64,000 nucleotides of DNA, taken from assembly GCA_013397075.1 (NCBI GenBank), contig VWZS01003477.1:372001-436000 (forward strand). The letters are read 5' to 3'. The DNA comes from Rhabdornis inornatus. Taxonomy: Eukaryota; Chordata; Aves; Passeriformes; Rhabdornithidae. Position 1 is the first letter of the stretch. Each line of letters opens with the position of its first letter. Under the pieces are notes generated by a model. It was not told where the DNA came from. It did no database searches and saw only the letters and a program-made list of their open reading frames with translations. Below, piece by piece: positions 36,121-48,500 of the stretch. The position numbers and the translations under genes were made by a program.

Positions 36121-38600
36121 ACATGGCCACAACAGCAACATCTCCCAGCTCTCGAGCAGCCTGGCACTGGCACAGTGCTGTGGTGCAGCACTGACCTGCA
36201 CGTGTGCTGGAGGAGCAGGTGCAGGCACCATTGCTACATCACCCCTGAGCTCTGGCCCCTTTCAGAGGTGTGTTGGCAAACCTCTGGGTTAGGTTTTTAG
36301 GCATATGGGTTGATTTTGACAGAGATTTTAAACAGTAAGAAAAAACAGACATCCTCCTGAGAGCCTTTCTGGTTCCATTTCCTTCAGATTGATGTCCAGT
36401 ATAGGCTTGTGTGGGCTGTTTTCACTAGAAACCAAGCTTTTCTCTGGCACCTTTATGGGCCAGATTAAATTTGTGCCAGGGCTTTAGGTATTTATTTTAC
36501 TTTTTAACCTTTGCAATGAATTCATGTAGTTGCCTATGTGAGCATGGCAGCTGTCACCTCCTTTGCCAGGAAAATCAACAGGCCTTTTCCCAGTTAAAAG
36601 AAATAAATCCATTATTGAACATGCTGCAAAAAAACATTTCACTGTTTTCTTTTGGTTAGGCTGAGAAAAGAAGATGAGAAAGAAGCTTCAGGGATAACGT
36701 TCACATGAAGAAGTTTGACTTAAACTGTTGAGTTGACTCAAAAATTGACTTTGCCAGGGATGGCAAAAATTAACTTCTCAAACACTTGGGCATGCAGGCA
36801 CAGAGTCTGCTTCCTGTTTAAGCAGCCATTTCAGTAGGCAGTCAGCAGGCAATGAGATGGGAAGGATATAAGGAACACAAACTTCGCATACAGCACATAC
36901 ATCCAAGACAGGTGTGAAAAATGGGCCATGTTTTTGTTCTCTGCTTTTTTTTCTAAACCACTGTGTACACAATCCATCACAAAAGCAAAATACTAGCTTG
37001 AATTGTCCCAAAGTCAAGGCACAGAAAGTAACAGATAGTTCCAGGATATTTGCAAATAAATGTTTCAACCCAGCTCCATACATTGAGACATTTAATTAAA
37101 TGACTTGATTTTTGTTATTTTTCATACCAAGGGAAAAAAAAATCTCCCTTTGGCAGAGAGTCCTTCCTCCTTAGATCTCAATCTCTGCCTAACAGGATTT
37201 TTATGCACACAAACCTTGAATTGTCTTGGCACATACAAATCACGACGGATTTGGCTGCCTGATGATAGGAGCTGCAGTAGCTTATTCCCATAAACCAGAC
37301 ATTTCAATGTGCATAGAGCAACCCTGTGATTGTGATTGGCATGTAGTTACTTTCAACCAGCTTGTTTCTCCCATGGCTGGCACAATGCCAAGAGAAGCAT
37401 TTTAATATTAAGGTGGTTGTGGAAAAGCAGCAGATGCAATAGCCGAGAAATAAAAAAAATACTCCTTTATGAAGTGTTTTGGCTCATTTACCTGTAGTAA
37501 TTAATTACTGATGACTAAGTGCCTGAGTTCAGGAAAGAAAGATTGTTTGTCTTGTACAGTTTCATTTGTCCGGTTTGGGATGGATAGGATCCACTAAACC
37601 AACACCCACATGTAAGGTAGGAAACTCATAGAAATAGTTTTCTTCATATCAGCTAAATCAGGACCAGTATGCTTTAACTCTTTCGCCCTACACTTGCAAT
37701 TCATTTCTTAATCCACACTATGTAAGAGGATGGGGAACATCAGCCTTACTCAGGTTGGTCAGAGCCCTCCTACCTTCCCCAGGTACTGAATCAGCCAGAG
37801 CTCAGCACTGTGCATAACCTCACTATATAATTTTGGGTTTCTACCATGGGGTGTCCTTTCAGTGGGGCATTAGTGCTGTGGTTCCCCAGAACTTGCTCAT
37901 CTATTGCAACAGAAATGCACAAACAATTACTATGGATTATCCACTTGAATGTTTTATCAGGATCCATTTAGTTGCACAGCTATAGCTTTTAAGTTGGAAT
38001 AGTTACATGGCATGTATTTTCACTGCAGAGGTAGCAGAAGCTTAAAGCCAAGGCTGGATGCTTCACCACGTGTATTCTCCTTGGCTGGCCTCTCATATCC
38101 ACGAAGCTGGACCTTTCCTCAAGCACTTAGACTGCCCTTTCCATAAATCTTGGGGCTCAGACTTACAGTGAATTTCTTGTCATTTAAGAAGTTTGCCCTA
38201 TCATCCTGAGTCACTAGGACTGCCAAGGTGAAGGTTCTTCATCCACCTCTTTTTCTCCAACATGTTTTTACCTTTCAGTTGTGACAAGTTAAGAATTGAG
38301 CTCACTGCTGCCAGCCCTCATTCAGCTGATTCACATTGAATTGCTGTAGCAGAGCTTTGTGCCCAGGACCTGAATGTACTGATTTATCAAGAGTGACATG
38401 CTACTGATGGCTTCTTCTTGTGCCTGTGAATCTGGGTGTAACTACTGGTATAAAGAACAATAAAGGATTGCTTGTCTTTGTAATGATTTTGGTCATAAGA
38501 ATAAATTATTTCAGAGTAGATGAATGAGGAAATAGTCTTTTCTATTTTTACCCTTTTTAGCTGAATGATCTCTGAATTTAAATGAAATTATAATTTTTAA
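36121..38600. other. Intergenic, no gene recognised
   Basis: Mixed composition. Open frames of up to about 100 codons on both strands are unconvincing. No transposon was identified. Confidence 0.6.
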
Positions 38601-38695
38601 AAGGCAAAAATCAACTTACATTGAGATGTCCAGGCTTGAGCATGGTCCTGCTGGGACAATTTGGTGAGGGGCTTGGCACATGGCCTGGCTTCTGA

Positions 38696-38702
38696 GGGCG
38701 GG
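38696..38702 (+). promoter_or_regulatory. GC box (Sp1-like) upstream of CpG island
   Basis: GGGCGGG, an exact Sp1 core, about 450 bp before the dense CpG island. Binding is inferred only. Confidence 0.3.
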
Positions 38703-39154
38703 ACCTGCCAGTGCACTCTGAGCCACCTTTCTCTTGAAAAACAGGGAGCGAGGCAGAAGAAGGGAGTTATTCAGCATCTATACTTGTGGATACTATGTAC
38801 ATCCCTGCTGGGGATCTGGGAGAGCAGCTGCACTCTGCACTGGGACCAAATGGAGCCTGACAAGAGACAGGTGCCATGGCATTACCAGGGCAATAGAGCA
38901 CTGATAAATCCTGAGTCCCGTGAGCCCAGTTCGACCTGCTCAGTGAGTCTCTCTAGAGCACCACAGGATTTCTTTCCCCCATCAGGAAACTGCATTACAG
39001 AGCAGGACACCGCCTCCCCCTTCCCTCTCATTCCCGGCCCTTTTCATCTTGTGGTTGCTATGCCACTGAAACGAAGTGTTCTCCTGACAGCAGCGCCAAG
39101 CAAAGCTCGGTTTCTGCAAGATCATTATTCCAGCTCTCATCCTGTCCTCAAACT

Positions 39155-39500
39155 TCCCGCGGATCTCCTGGCACTCAGAGCACGCCGGCGCTGGGAGAAG
39201 CCAGAGAGCAGAAAGGGGAGAGACGCTGCTTCCCAAGCGCCCCGCTGGCACCCTCCGATCCTGGCGCTCCTTGTGCCAGCCCCAGCTCCACCTGTGGCCG
39301 CCAGCAGCGCCTCGCCCCTCGCTGTCGGCGCTGCTGGGGCTCAGCTGGGCGGTAACTCAGGATCAGGGCTCTGTTCCCAGCGCGCAGCCCGGCGGGCACA
39401 GGGGTGGGAAGGCGCCGCAGCGCGGTGTTGCCATCCCGCCCGGCATCCCGCCCAGCATCCCGCACCTTCGGGGCAGCTGGGAGCGCTCAGCCAGGAGCCG
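39155..39500. promoter_or_regulatory. Isolated CpG island in intergenic region
   Basis: I count roughly 32 CpG dinucleotides in about 345 bp, around one per 11 bases, with high GC content, while CpG is rare in the flanks. No annotated-type gene start is recognisable. It contains a 12-bp, three-copy tandem repeat. Candidate roles are a promoter of a noncoding transcript, an enhancer-type island, or a remnant of a GC-rich insertion. Nothing in the sequence decides the direction of any transcription. Confidence 0.7.
39432..39467. repeat. 12-bp minisatellite, three copies, inside CpG island
   Basis: Units CATCCCGCCCGG, CATCCCGCCCAG and CATCCCGCACCT in direct tandem. In the + frame they read as His-Pro-Ala repeats, probably without meaning. 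Confidence 0.85.
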
Positions 39501-39575
39501 TCATTTAAAATAAGCCAGCTCAGGCCCGGGGGACTGAAACAGAAAAAATTCCTATCTGGAAATGTAGGGGAATAA

Positions 39576-42500
39576 TCAGTGATAAGCAGCCACGGAGTAA
39601 GTATGATAAGCCATGAGGGAAGCCTTTGCCACCAGAAGCCACGCTGCTGGCTGCAGCTGTAGCTCTGACTGTGCTCGTCTTCCTTCTGTAGCCACAGCAG
39701 TGTCAGAAATGCCAAAGTGGAAGTTTTATCTTTGATTTGTTTCCTCTCCGTGAAAAGGGCTGCCACACGCTTGGCTCAATAAACCCAGTTCAACTTCCGT
39801 ATGGAGCAGTTCGTGAGAACACACATTAGAGGAAAAGCAGGGAAAGGTGACAGTCACTAAAATTCACCCATCACCCTAAAGAGATCCCAACTCATGACCA
39901 AAGCTTTTCCTAGGAAATCTGTTCACATGCCAAATGTTAAACTTCTGTCTGCTATAATTGGCTTCAAATCCACGTAGACTCAGATAAACTGATGCATAAG
40001 CTCTAGGGCAAAAAAGACATTAAAAGAAGCAAGAGCAAATGCTGGAAAGGTCTCAAAAATTTTGACTGGAATATGTTAACAAATGATATATTTTTAATAC
40101 TTCAGCATCTCTTTTCAATTTAAAACAAAAACTGTATATACAAAAAACCTGCAGACACTGACAGATGTTTTCCTTTTATGTATTTATGCTTCTAAAAAGA
40201 AAACCACTATGGGAAATAGTGATCAAAACAACATTTTATTTTTTTGTCAGAAATCCCTTTTTGTTCCACATTGGTTTCAAGCCTGTGCTTTCCTGAGTTC
40301 AGAGGAGCCCTTCTGTGCCTGAGCAGTGCCACCAGACTCCAAGCAGTGCTGAGGATAACACATTTTTCCTGTTCTGGAATTTTTTCCTGCTTAATAGAGG
40401 GAAAATCCATTGAAATGAGAATTTCCAGCAGAGGATCTAATAACTTAAGGCACTAGCATAAGTTTTTTCTGAACTCACCCGGTGCAGAGATCCAACAACT
40501 GAGGACATTGCAGGCTGGAGTGCATGGCTGAATTAAAAATAGTTTTACTGTCCTTTGAGTGGTCAAGTAAGGCTGCAGTAGTCAGTCACAGAGCTGCCTC
40601 TACCTCCTGCCATCCCCTCAGGCAGCTTCCCGAGCAGACTTATATATTTTATAGGGTTTCATATGGCTCTTTGCATGTATGAATTTCGTCTCAGCTAGTA
40701 TCTGCAGAGTTACTGAGTCTACATGTTGTAAATGCAAAATTTGAATCCCAACACATCTGCAAAACCACTGCCTGCATCCAATTTTCACATAGACTAGGGA
40801 AGCCACCTAGCTCCTGTAGCAGTATGACCTGCAAGTCACTCTTCAAACTTGTCACCCCAAAATACCTTTTGACTTGTAGGTCATTACTTGGGGCACCACT
40901 CTTTGGTGTTGAGGGGGTGAGTCAACCCTCTAGCTGCTACCACCTGTCAGATAACTGCTGGGCTCAGAAAAATTGGAACATCCTCAAGAAAAAGGAGGGA
41001 AAAAACAAATCCATATGGGGGAACTGAATAATAAATAGCTGCTGCAGAAATGCCTGATTAGTTGCAACTGTAAGGTCCCCCAGTTCTGGAGCTGTGAATT
41101 GAAACGGCGTATAGGTACCTCAGAGTCAGTTTTGGCCTTTTTTTTTTTTAATTATCTAAGAATATTAGGCAAATAAGTTTTAGATCTCTTTGTGATGTTA
41201 TTGCTCATCTGTAACAATTTTTGCCACTTCACTGAGTGTTTTTCTATATTTGCATAGTGTCTGGGCTTTTTAGTATGCCAGGTAGACTGCTCTGTGAAGA
41301 AGACAGGTTTCCCATGACAGCATGATACACAGAGGTGCAGAGCAAAGCTGCTGTACTCCCCACCTCACATCCAAGCTCTTCATTGAGTTCACCCTCTTTC
41401 AGGTTTACATTCTTTGAAAAGGATGAGAAAATAATTGCTTCTCCTCCTTAATAGTGGTTATCATCACCATTCTCATTCCAAATTCAAAACACAGCACTGT
41501 AACAGCTACTGAGAAGAAATTAACTCTACCCTACCTGAAATCAGGACAGGAGCCCAGAAAAAACATCCCTAGGAAACATATTTGCTATAGTCTGACTCAG
41601 CAGCAAAAGCAGTAACTCACTGAATGTTGGCAGAACAAAACTTAAGGCAAGCCATAAAAGTAAGAAAACGTTTGGTTGACTGTACTTGCTGCTTCTTGCT
41701 CTGTATCTGGTTGGCGAATGGAGAATTCAATCTCTATTATGGCCAAACCAGCACATTCTACAATGTTAAATTGCTCAGATAAACTACTTTCCTCCTGAAA
41801 AGAATCAGAAGTTTTCAATAAATTTCAATGTGATCATGCATTTCATTTTCTTTCTAGTCATTTGGTCAAAAGAGGTCTCAAATATTATGGTGTGAAATTC
41901 TGAGAAATGTATTTGCAAATTCTAGGGTCAAAAACGCCTAGGAACTTATACAGGATGCAACCAATCCATTCCTCCAGATAAGCAGTGCATAATTCGCTTA
42001 CTACATTCACTAGATTTGCTTCTGTCAAACTTGCTTAATTTTTAAGCTAAAGATTGCTTACCTTAAGTAATGTTTACTGCTTTTTGACACTGAGAGATGC
42101 ACTAAAAAAATGAGGGGAAATTACCATTATACAAAACTCCAATCAAATTCTCAAAATAGTCTGATCAAAAATAGGAATAATTTTCTCTAAGTACCACAAG
42201 ATTAAATAATAATGCCACTAGGTTGTCTTCTAATTGCATTCTGCTTCTTCGAACAATTAGATGCACTTACATTTTCAAGCACTTCTCTGAAAACATAAGA
42301 ATTAGAAATGAATGCTTTGCTTTTTAAATGCAATTAAGGCAAGCAAACAAACAGTCTCAGTTTCAGTTGGCATAAATCAGCATAGTCATACTGGTGGAAT
42401 TAAAGTCTATGCAGAACTGTTTCAGTTAATAATCACAGGTCCTTCCCATACATCTTTTTGCCACTTCATTTATCTCACATGCTGCTTCTTTCCTAGTCCT

Positions 42501-45480
42501 GTAATGAATTCCAAAGAATTAAGATATGAATTGTTGCAAAGCAATACATTTTCCCTCGGGCAGCCTGAACCCTTTGCCTTGCTCGATAGCTAATGCAGCT
42601 GCAGGCTAAAACGTTTGTCCCTGCAAGAAGTCTTCTCTTAGTGCCTATAACTACTTGTAGTAAACATTCTCAAAACCTTAAGCAGTTAACTTAGCATCTC
42701 ACTGTTGTTTTGCCACACAGCACAACCAATTGCACCGTAATAGCAGTGCCATAAGACCTCAGGTAAGGTCAAAATCAGCCCCACAGGTTCCAGTGACCTG
42801 ATATGCAACTACATGGGGCAACCAGCACAGCTGTAGGAGTGCAAACACATCCTCTTCTACATCTCTGCTAATTCTGCCTTGGTTTTGGTTGTCTTGCTCT
42901 ACTTGCTACTTTTCTTTTATGGATCACTTGGGAGGTCAAGATGGGGGGATGATGCTGGATCCCAGCCTGGGAAAGCTGCAGCTCCTTTCGTGTTTACCTG
43001 TTTGAACCCACTGATTCTCAACAGGCTTTTGAAGGCTCTGTGCGCTCTTTTCTTGCTGGTATCCAGACCTGTTGCTTCCTCTCTCTGAAAACAAACCAAC
43101 CCAGACCCAAGACTGGAAGAACTGAAAATAAATTGAAGAGTGACAGATTTTTGTAACCTTGGCACTCTGTTTTTCCCCATTTTTGGGAGCTTGTTCTTGT
43201 TTTCCATTCCCTATCACCTTGGCTGGGGCAGGAGCAAGTCTAAGTGGTGTAAGAAGACTCCCCACAAGGTTTGATTTCTCAGCTTGATATTCTTGTAACA
43301 TGACTTTAATGCTCATAGCATTTTACAGCCACAAATAATGTAACTGTCTCTTGGTGCCTGGTTGCCAGAATAGCAAAGAAGTGTTAAGTGAAAGGTCTAT
43401 TTTACATTAGCCATAATCCCTTTTAAACTGAGTCTTTCAATGTGTAATTTCCTGCCCTAAACTACTGGTGTTTCTTTTTGTTTAAATTCTATGTTGAAAA
43501 TACCCCATTTCAGATATTTTAGCGCACTAATGTTTCTACGTAAGTTTAAAAATTCCAATTTTAATATAATTTTAGAGTCCAAAACTGCTCTATTGGCTGG
43601 CTCACTGCATCTTTTTTCTTCTTCTTTCATTCTTTTATAAAAAGCAAATTCCAGTTGTGAGTTCATGAGCTGTAATAGAAAGAACATGCATATCTGAGCT
43701 CAATAGACTACAAGTACAATTTACAGTTTATGAAGGGGAATTATTTCCATAGATTTTTTCTTCTAGTTCACCAGACAGAAGCAATTTTCTGGTTTATTCT
43801 TCATCCCTTTCCAGGGGTTGTGTTTCAGCAACAGACCAGGTTCCCCTCACTGCCACCCAAGGACTGCAAAATGCTGGCAACCCTTCAGCTTATGATAATG
43901 CTTTTCAAACATGTGCAGCACATTCCAGCATAGCACTGATGGTATTTAGGGGAAGAGCACGGAGGAGAAATAAAGAAACAGGAGGGAAGGTAACCCTCAC
44001 TTCATGGTACTGCCAGCCAGAGTAAACAGTGTCTGCTCTACTGTGGCTTTTCATGTGCAAGGGTGGTCTAGCGGAGAACCTAGAAATTCTCTGTCTCTGA
44101 GAGTAGGTACAACTCTTTGATATCACCCTTCCACCCAATGCTGTGCATGTGCTACAACAGAGGGAAAGGGAAAGCTTAGACTTTTCTAGAAGACAGCCCT
44201 GAGTGAGGACTGAGCTCCTGGAGTGGCCAGTCGTCCCACATCCCTTCTCCTGTCACCATAGTGTTGGTGCATAAAGGCCATGACCAGATGGGGTTTGGTG
44301 GGTTTGGTGTATGACAAATTGCCAGCATCAGACTGAAAAACTCTGAACAAGGCACTGATGATGATGTTCTTCACTCTTGCCCTCCAGAGAACCTCAATCT
44401 TTCTCAAACAGCACAGAAAGGAACCTCTTAAAGCAGCAGAGGAATATAATAAATGCAAGTGCAATACAGCATCTATAAAGGAACACATAAGAGTACTGTG
44501 AGGAAAAAAAATAAAAAGAAAAAGTTAAAACTTTATATTTGCATAAATAAAATATAGTCATTCAAGCTAGATTTAGCCATGTCAGTATTATAATTAATTT
44601 CTTGTCCAAAACATAATATTTTTCCTATGTTTCACAAGTTCAGAAATAAATCCTCAAGGGATTTAAACAATGATTTTTTTTTATCTTACATAAAACAGAA
44701 GCATTCAAGTATTTATATATGCTTCTATTCCAAATCTCATTACCTTTACAATGTATCTGAGTTTCCTCTGCTTTTTTGATTGCATGGTGACAATGATACA
44801 ATTTATATGTATTGGCCTATAAGTCTGTCTTCTGTCAGTATTACAGTAGCCACGGTTCAAGCATTTTAAGATAAAATTCATCAGTGCAGAGAGATTAGGA
44901 AAGCAGAAAACATTGAAAGTGGCCTCATGAATTCTGCATCTCTTCCCAATTTTTCCATTAAAATTTCTAACCACAACAAAACGCCCCATTGGCTCAGACT
45001 GACAATTCATCCATCTGTTGTCTGGCCAACAGAAGATATGTGCAGGTACTTTGGGAAAAAGAACATAAACCAAACCATATCAGAAGTGAGTGCTGGTATC
45101 CCCCTCCTCCCCACGCCCTCTGTGCAGTACTCTGCATTATATTTGATCTATAATTTTATTCCTCTGTTGCCCCATACTGTGATACACACCCCAGTTTCTT
45201 ACTGTCATCTTTCCCCTGAGCATCCCAAATCACCTTCAGGCTCCACCACCTCTCTGTTTTGCTCACAAATCGTGTATGGGTATATTTAACAGTACAGACT
45301 GCAGTAATGTGTCTCTCATGGGGCTGCATTAGTAACCTCATTCCATTGCTGAAAATTTTCATTTTCTATCTTTTAGCAGTTATTTGCCGCAAAGGGGCTT
45401 CTTGCCTAGTTGAAGAGGGTTTTAAGAGTTTTTAGAGTTTTTAACCTGGCTAATGATCTTGCTGAAAGCTTGTAGAAAGT
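39576..45480. other. Intergenic, no gene recognised
   Basis: AT-rich with moderate patches. Minus-strand frames at 42936-43316 (126 codons) and 44705-45073 (122 codons), the latter overlapped by a 120-codon + frame at 44927-45289, are not recognisable. Nothing else was found. Confidence 0.55.
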
Positions 45481-45503
45481 CCATATATACTATGTAGATC
45501 CAC

Positions 45504-45531
45504 ATATATTTCTTATCTATAAGAAATATAT
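45504..45531. other. AT-rich perfect inverted repeat (12-bp arms)
   Basis: ATATATTTCTTA (45504-45515), spacer TCTA, then TAAGAAATATAT (45520-45531). A further TATAAGAAATATAT copy follows near 45545-45560, so the arm is also repeated directly. Confidence 0.8.
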
Positions 45532-48500
45532 ATATTATTTTATATATAAGAAATATATATTATATGCTCTGTGAGGCATAACTGCCTTGATAATATTCAT
45601 ATTGCCTGTTCCTTTTTGTAATGTATTATCAAAATAATCTATGCATTATCAAATATCTGTTTGAAACTTTTTTACTGATTTTCCAGCAGGAGAAAATAGA
45701 CCCACTTGTCTACACATTCCAACACCAGTCTTCAGTGGCTGAAGTTATCTTTGTCAGCTTTCCTTTCTTTGGTATTGCAGAAGGTTTAAACTATATGTTA
45801 TTCCCATGCGCAATAGTTTAGTAATGTTATATTTGAGATTCCTCAGAATTCATGGCACCAGCAGTATCTAGTCCTGGTGATCTGTAAAGTTTGTCCTTCT
45901 TTACTCAAAAGCCTGAAATGGAAATACCTCCAAGAAATTCTGTTATGGTTTCCATAGCAGCCTGACCTGAAAAATATGTGGGGTTTTCTGCTTTGATAAA
46001 GTCTTTCTTATCATTTATGTCTAAGGCATTCTCCAGGCAATGAGAGGAAAAGTCATCATGTCTTTTTCTGGGATCCTCCTTTCCTTCAGGCTGTGCCTCA
46101 ATGCACAGACTCAGCAAGCAGCTGGCTGCAAGGGATGCACAGCAGCAGTTCATCTCTGGGCTCCTCACCATGTCTGGCCAACCTTCTCTTCGTGGCTGTT
46201 ACCTCATGGCATCAGGAAAAAAAATGGTATAATGACCTTCTCTGTGCTAACCTAATTGCTTTTTGTTTGTGGCTACAAGGTACCCCAGGCAGAGTCAGCC
46301 ATTTAGCATTACACCCCCAAAAATCTATATATCTATATAGATATATATATAAATCTATATACATGCTGCCGCTCTCACCTCAGCATTGTCTGTGATGTCA
46401 ATGAAGTCTGTGTCCATCGAGGTCTGGTACTGGTGCTGCCCCATAGGTGTCCCACAGCTGCTTGGGTAATGAAGGAATCTTGCAACAGCCTATCAGAAAA
46501 AAACATGATCTAGACATGTTTTATGGAGTATTTAAGGTAAGAGACATAAAAAATGAAGACATTTGAGGAGCAGAAGAAAAAAACACTTCATTTTTAAATT
46601 ACAAAGGAAAAGGGAGTATTCTGCTGGAGCTGAACTATGCATTCTGATGCAATAAATTCCCATTTCTTAGCGGTTAAGCCTGGATTCCCACTTTCCATGA
46701 TTATGATTCCTAAAAAACAAGAGGAAGTAATAACCTCATAGATATGAATTTAAGTGAGGCTAGATGAGTCACTAGAAATATCATGAGAGAGCCCTCCTGG
46801 ACTGATAAATCTGAATTAGATGGATTAACAGGATCTTTCTAGCTCGAGCTTCCATGCCTTAACTAAGATTTTCCATAGTTTACTAAGAGTGCTAATTTAC
46901 AACTTCTCCCCACATGTATACTCTTCTTTAGAAAATCTAATACTGGCTATGTCAGGATAATGATGCAGATTTTCCTGAGTCTTTGTCCTCGTTCAGGTTC
47001 ATTGTCTCCCTCTTCCTCAGAGTTGTGTAGAGCAGTCTGTAGCTTTACTATAGATGACAAATACGTATAATTTTGAACAACACAGGGAAGTTCATTCTGG
47101 ACTTTTCTCAGCTCTTTACAGTATTTTCCTCAACTTCCTTATCATTCCCAATTCACGATTATTTGGCTTTATTTTTTACTGCCCTGAAAACCCCCTTACT
47201 GGGGGGAGAAGAAAGAATTCACAGCTGGTATGTTCCTTAGTGCCTTTGCCAATCAAAACATAGAGCTTGCCTTTTACTGGCAACGTGGTTATCATGATTC
47301 AAGCCACTTGGCTCTCCTGTTAGCTCTCTGGCATGTAAAAGAAAGTTCACACCAGTGGAGAAGAGAACCATCGAGTCATTGAATGTATTTATTTGAATAT
47401 TTAAGTCTTTGGCTGCAGAGGAGTGTCTAGGGAGAGCTCCATATTTAACAAGTGGGTTTACTGAAACCACGCCCACAGACAGAACTTTTGCAATTTGCTG
47501 AACACCCTTCTGTAAAAGAAAGGGGCAACTCTGGATTGCAAGAGACACTGAAAAATAAAACCAATCCTTTCTAAGGGGGGACTGCAAGGTGTTACTGGCA
47601 GAACAGGAAATCCAATTCCCAATGATACCACATGTGGTTATGAGGAAATTATTCCCCTGTTAGTCAGAGAGACTCCAGGTAATAAGCTGGAGGTCAAATA
47701 CAATGATCCAGGGCTTGACTGGAAGTAGTATGTGACCTGTCATGTCTCACACATGAAGTACTTTCAGACTCAGACAATCCATCGCATTTGGGAACTTTAG
47801 GCTTGAGCTGAACCTTGCCTTTTTCAAAGAAACTGTGTTTGGAGCACAGACTCAGCAGCTGGAAGACCACTTGCCCAGAGTGTTCAAAGAGTCAGCACAA
47901 ACTAGGAGCTCTACTTGCCACAGGTGCTCTGGGTAACATAGTCCTTCTTCATTCCTCCTCCTTCCTGTAACTGCCATGAGCCAAGGCAGCATCCCTTATG
48001 TGCCCTCTTATGACACTTTCCTGCCATGAAACAGAAGAAATCTTAGAGGTCTATAACTGACATAAAAATGAGAAAGATGAAAATCAAAATAATTCACTAG
48101 ACATGCAGAACAAAGAAAACTTTTTTTCTTATTTTTCTTCTTCCAAATGAAATCTACTGCACCATAAGAATTATTGCAACATTGAAAAGAGAACTTCGGT
48201 AAAATCAAAACCCAGACAGAAAATACAATAAAGGAATAATTTTTGATCCTTCCAAAGGATTTCCCTTTGAATGAGGTTTGAAATACAAAAGGGTAGGCAA
48301 AACCCCATTAATTTTACAGTTATAATTTTTTAGCAAATCAAATGGACAAATATATCTTAAAAATAATATTTTCCTAAAGGATGATCAAATAATTCGGTCA
48401 AATACCTGGAAAAAGAGGTAGTTTATTAAGAAGTGGGAAAGTCCTCTTAGGAAGACTTCACAGGATTGTCTAGATGAGAAAAATCAGTACTGAGATGACA

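Noticed and set aside
38661..39575. Calling the 304-codon frame a protein-coding gene
   Set aside because: No recognisable domain or homologue, and its openness is largely explained by GC-rich, stop-poor sequence. Kept only as a finding.
44705..45289. Overlapping 120-codon frames on both strands as a gene or a retroviral fragment
   Set aside because: Two opposite frames overlapping in the same DNA, with no protein family recognised on either strand.
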